A DNA stretch of 64,000 nucleotides from Hymenobacter monticola. Its GTDB lineage: Bacteria > Bacteroidota > Bacteroidia > Cytophagales > Hymenobacteraceae. A program made the translations under genes and the position numbers. The stretch spans positions 1 to 64,000 of the forward strand of contig NZ_CP094536.1 of assembly GCF_022811645.1 (NCBI RefSeq), in the 5' to 3' direction. Below, in pieces: positions 62,085-64,000 of the stretch; position 1 is the stretch's first letter; every line of letters begins with the position of its first letter. The notes beneath the pieces were generated by a model. It saw nothing but the letters and a program-made list of their open reading frames with translations. It was not told the DNA's origin and ran no database searches.

Positions 62085-63033
62085 TACCATTTCTTTCTTC
62101 ACGGAGAACGCTACAGACATAAAAGTCAACGTATTAGGTGCCGCGCTTGGTGCGTTCTTAGGCTTGGTTGCCGCGTATTATGTCTACAAACTGCAGGTAT
62201 GGGCCTCTAACCGAAGTGAAAAGGAAGCTGCACGCCGAAAGCATCAAGAACACCTCAGCTATTTTGCTGGCGTTCTGCAAGACGTTTTAACGTATGCTAC
62301 CGCCCAAGCGGACGCATTGGACAAGTTCGTGTCTGAGATAGCTGCGGCGCCCACAACTATTCAACGACTTGGGCTAGTCGTTAGCGGTTCTGTAGGCCGT
62401 CTGAACAGGGCAGACAGTGAAGCTACCTTCCATGCTTACAATGCCCTATTTGCCGATAACGCTGAGCATGAAAAGAATTATAAACGCATGCTTTCGCTTA
62501 CTGATTCTTTGACCGCTCGCGTTGGCGCAGTGCGAGACTCGTTCGAACGCTATAGAGATAGTGCGTACCAGCGCCATTTGCGCTTCAAAGAACAAGTGCA
62601 AAAGTCATCCAACGATGTGGCTGCTTTATTGGATGAATATGATGCTTCCCGAACGGAGCGTATCATCAAGCGCGCTGACCCTACAGCCCAAATCATTGCA
62701 GAAGCGGAGCTAGGCAAGCTAAATGACTTATTGCTGGATTACGGAAAGCTAAATGCTCGGGTGGTTCCACTTGAATTGTATATGGAACAATATGTACGTC
62801 CCTTGAAAGAGTGGCTCAGTGAAAATAATCGCTTTCTCACTCCCAAAGGCAAAAACCTTCGCGAATTGCTCAAGGATGCTTCCGTCGTCTTCACCGACTT
62901 GAAGAAAGATGCGTTAGATTTTCAAGCAGCTTTTGCTTCTGGTGATATTCGCAAGACCATCAAAGCTTTAAGTGAGTCGCGCGATGCCTTAAGTTCATCT
63001 GTTCCTGAACAGCCAAGCTTGCATAAGGAATAG
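62014..63033 (+). CDS. membrane-anchored helical protein
   Basis: Protein of 339 residues with one predicted transmembrane helix (NVLGAALGAFLGLVAAYYVYKL, about 40-61) followed by a basic stop-transfer and a long helical, coiled-coil-like cytosolic part. Base use is richer in A and T than in neighbouring metal genes, which suggests separate acquisition. No family recognised. Single-helix coiled-coil proteins of this type occur in phage-defence regions, but the function is open. Confidence 0.6.
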   Translation: MQQVGKTQQVSVSEPTWITTHWNDTISFFTENATDIKVNVLGAALGAFLGLVAAYYVYKLQVWASNRSEKEAARRKHQEHLSYFAGVLQDVLTYATAQADALDKFVSEIAAAPTTIQRLGLVVSGSVGRLNRADSEATFHAYNALFADNAEHEKNYKRMLSLTDSLTARVGAVRDSFERYRDSAYQRHLRFKEQVQKSSNDVAALLDEYDASRTERIIKRADPTAQIIAEAELGKLNDLLLDYGKLNARVVPLELYMEQYVRPLKEWLSENNRFLTPKGKNLRELLKDASVVFTDLKKDALDFQAAFASGDIRKTIKALSESRDALSSSVPEQPSLHKE

Positions 63034-63092
63034 CTGGTGTCATGCTTCTAAAGGTTATATATTAATAAAAGGCCCATTTTACTTTCCCATTT

Positions 63093-64000
63093 ATGGCAAA
63101 ACGCTACTTTCTACCCTTTCTACTTCTACTAGTAAGTCTCCCAACGCTGGCCCAGCGGCCCAAGCCTGCCGCCGTTACTCTGCCCCCGGCCGATACGGTC
63201 TACTTTGACCGCGACTGGGAGCGCACCGAAACGCTGGAGGAAGTCAGCTACGCCCGCATTGCCCGCCACGACGCAGCCGGTAAAACCGTGGGCACCGTGC
63301 GGGACTACTTCTACCCCTCGTGGAAAAAGCAGTGGGAGGGCAAAATGGCCAGCGAGTCACCGGACAAGCCGACCGGTCTGTGCTGCGGCTGGCACGAAAA
63401 CGGCCAGGTCAGCTTCCGAGGCACCTACCTGAACGGAGTGCAGCAATCGGATTTTCGCAGCTGGCAGCCCAACGGACGCGAAATCAAGTGCACCTATACA
63501 ACCGAGGATGCCCTGCCCCTGAGCAATGCCACCATCCATTGCAGTACCTGCGTGCATTTGAGTCGGAAAGTGTTTGAAGTGGACGTGCCGGAGGGCACGG
63601 CCGGCATCGTGTACAAGCTCGACATCCGCGACGGCGAAACGGCCCCGTCGTGGTCCACGGCCATCGGGCTGGCCAGCGCGCTGAGCAACCCCGCCACGGG
63701 CACGGTTGCTTTGCTATCCATGGTATCGGCCACGCTCTCCAAGCAGAACACCGGGCCCACGCCGACGGTGAGCACCAAGTGCCGCTGGTACATCACCACG
63801 GACCCGGCGGCGGTGCAGCAGTTCATGGATACGAAAGGCTCAATTACCATCCCCAATTCGTGTTTGCGGGTGGCCAGCAACACGCCCCAGGAAACCCGGC
63901 CTATCACCCTGCCACCGGGCACGCGCCGCCTGTACGTCTGCGTGAACAACGATAATTACCGCGCCGACGCTACCGCTACCTTGAGCGTGACAGCCTTGGT
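63093..64000 (+). CDS. secreted protein with MORN/YwqK-like repeats, partial
   Basis: Frame from the ATG at 63093 to the window edge with no stop (302 codons). Signal peptide FLPFLLLLVSLPTLAQ. Then residues about 85-115 contain GWHENGQVSFRGTYLNG and SWQPNGREI, the YwqK/MORN-type repeat. A cysteine-containing middle (CTYTTEDALP, IHCSTCVHL) and a hydrophobic segment (GLASALSNPATGTVALLSMV) follow. Function unknown; the high-GC base use returns to that of the host-like genes. Confidence 0.7.
   Translation, partial: MAKRYFLPFLLLLVSLPTLAQRPKPAAVTLPPADTVYFDRDWERTETLEEVSYARIARHDAAGKTVGTVRDYFYPSWKKQWEGKMASESPDKPTGLCCGWHENGQVSFRGTYLNGVQQSDFRSWQPNGREIKCTYTTEDALPLSNATIHCSTCVHLSRKVFEVDVPEGTAGIVYKLDIRDGETAPSWSTAIGLASALSNPATGTVALLSMVSATLSKQNTGPTPTVSTKCRWYITTDPAAVQQFMDTKGSITIPNSCLRVASNTPQETRPITLPPGTRRLYVCVNNDNYRADATATLSVTAL

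Overview
The window looks like part of a large plasmid from a Gram-negative Bacteroidota bacterium, most likely Hymenobacter or a close relative. This is inferred from the high-GC genes, from Bacteroidota-type -7 promoter boxes (TAnnTTTG) in front of several genes, and from the protein families seen (DUF5712-type relaxase, Bacteroidota-style CzcA-CzcC fusion, LytS/LytTR pair, DUF6428, DUF6660). Plasmid status rests on a Rep_3-type initiator beside a 22-bp iteron array, a ParA partition operon, a relaxase/coupling-protein operon with a candidate oriT, and a tyrosine recombinase with a lox-like palindrome. I found no rRNA, tRNA or CRISPR array.

Layout. 1-7.7 kb: enzymes and regulators, all on the minus strand (alpha/beta hydrolases, Zn-alcohol dehydrogenase, lipoprotein esterase, ECF sigma factor, LytS/LytTR pair, catalase-family protein). 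7.9-10.2 kb: a catalase C-terminal fragment, a partition operon and an AT-rich palindrome region. 10.1-16.3 kb: mobilization operon (RHH accessory protein, relaxase, VirD4-like coupling protein) followed by a Fic enzyme with a VbhA-like partner. 16.3-24.7 kb: mercury and arsenic genes (ArsR regulators, MerTP, GDCCVxC protein, ArsO, ArsC, ACR3, ArsN1) with divergent promoters embedded in an operator. 24.8-35.6 kb: a heavy-metal efflux block (CDF, P-type ATPase, RND system) bounded by 40-bp inverted repeats and a 6-bp direct repeat, inserted in a small gene whose reading frame is restored when the block is removed in silico. 35.9-39.1 kb: metal-associated small proteins, a CsoR-like regulator, rep and the iteron origin.

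39.3-61.8 kb is a defence-like island. A WYL regulator faces a metallo-beta-lactamase-fold (MBL) gene across two identical TGTGCA-N7-TGCACA operators. The MBL gene overlaps a gene for a single E2-E1-JAB ubiquitin-pathway-like polypeptide of about 757 residues. That gene is split by an 8,368-bp Tn3-family transposon with 39-bp perfect inverted repeats and a TTGAA duplication, carrying a two-component system, a PAP2 phosphatase and an outer-membrane beta-barrel. Convergent to it lies a second operon: a small protein, an SMC/Rad50-like ATPase with a HEPN-like C-terminus, a gluzincin metallopeptidase and a second MBL protein. The island ends at a tyrosine recombinase with a 16-7-16 perfect palindrome just upstream. 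The last 2 kb hold a membrane coiled-coil-like protein and a secreted MORN-like protein that runs off the window.

The most notable results are the two insertions proven by reading-frame restoration, the disrupted E2-E1-JAB system with its twin operators, and the neighbouring MBL/peptidase/ATPase-HEPN operon, which I cannot match to a named defence system.
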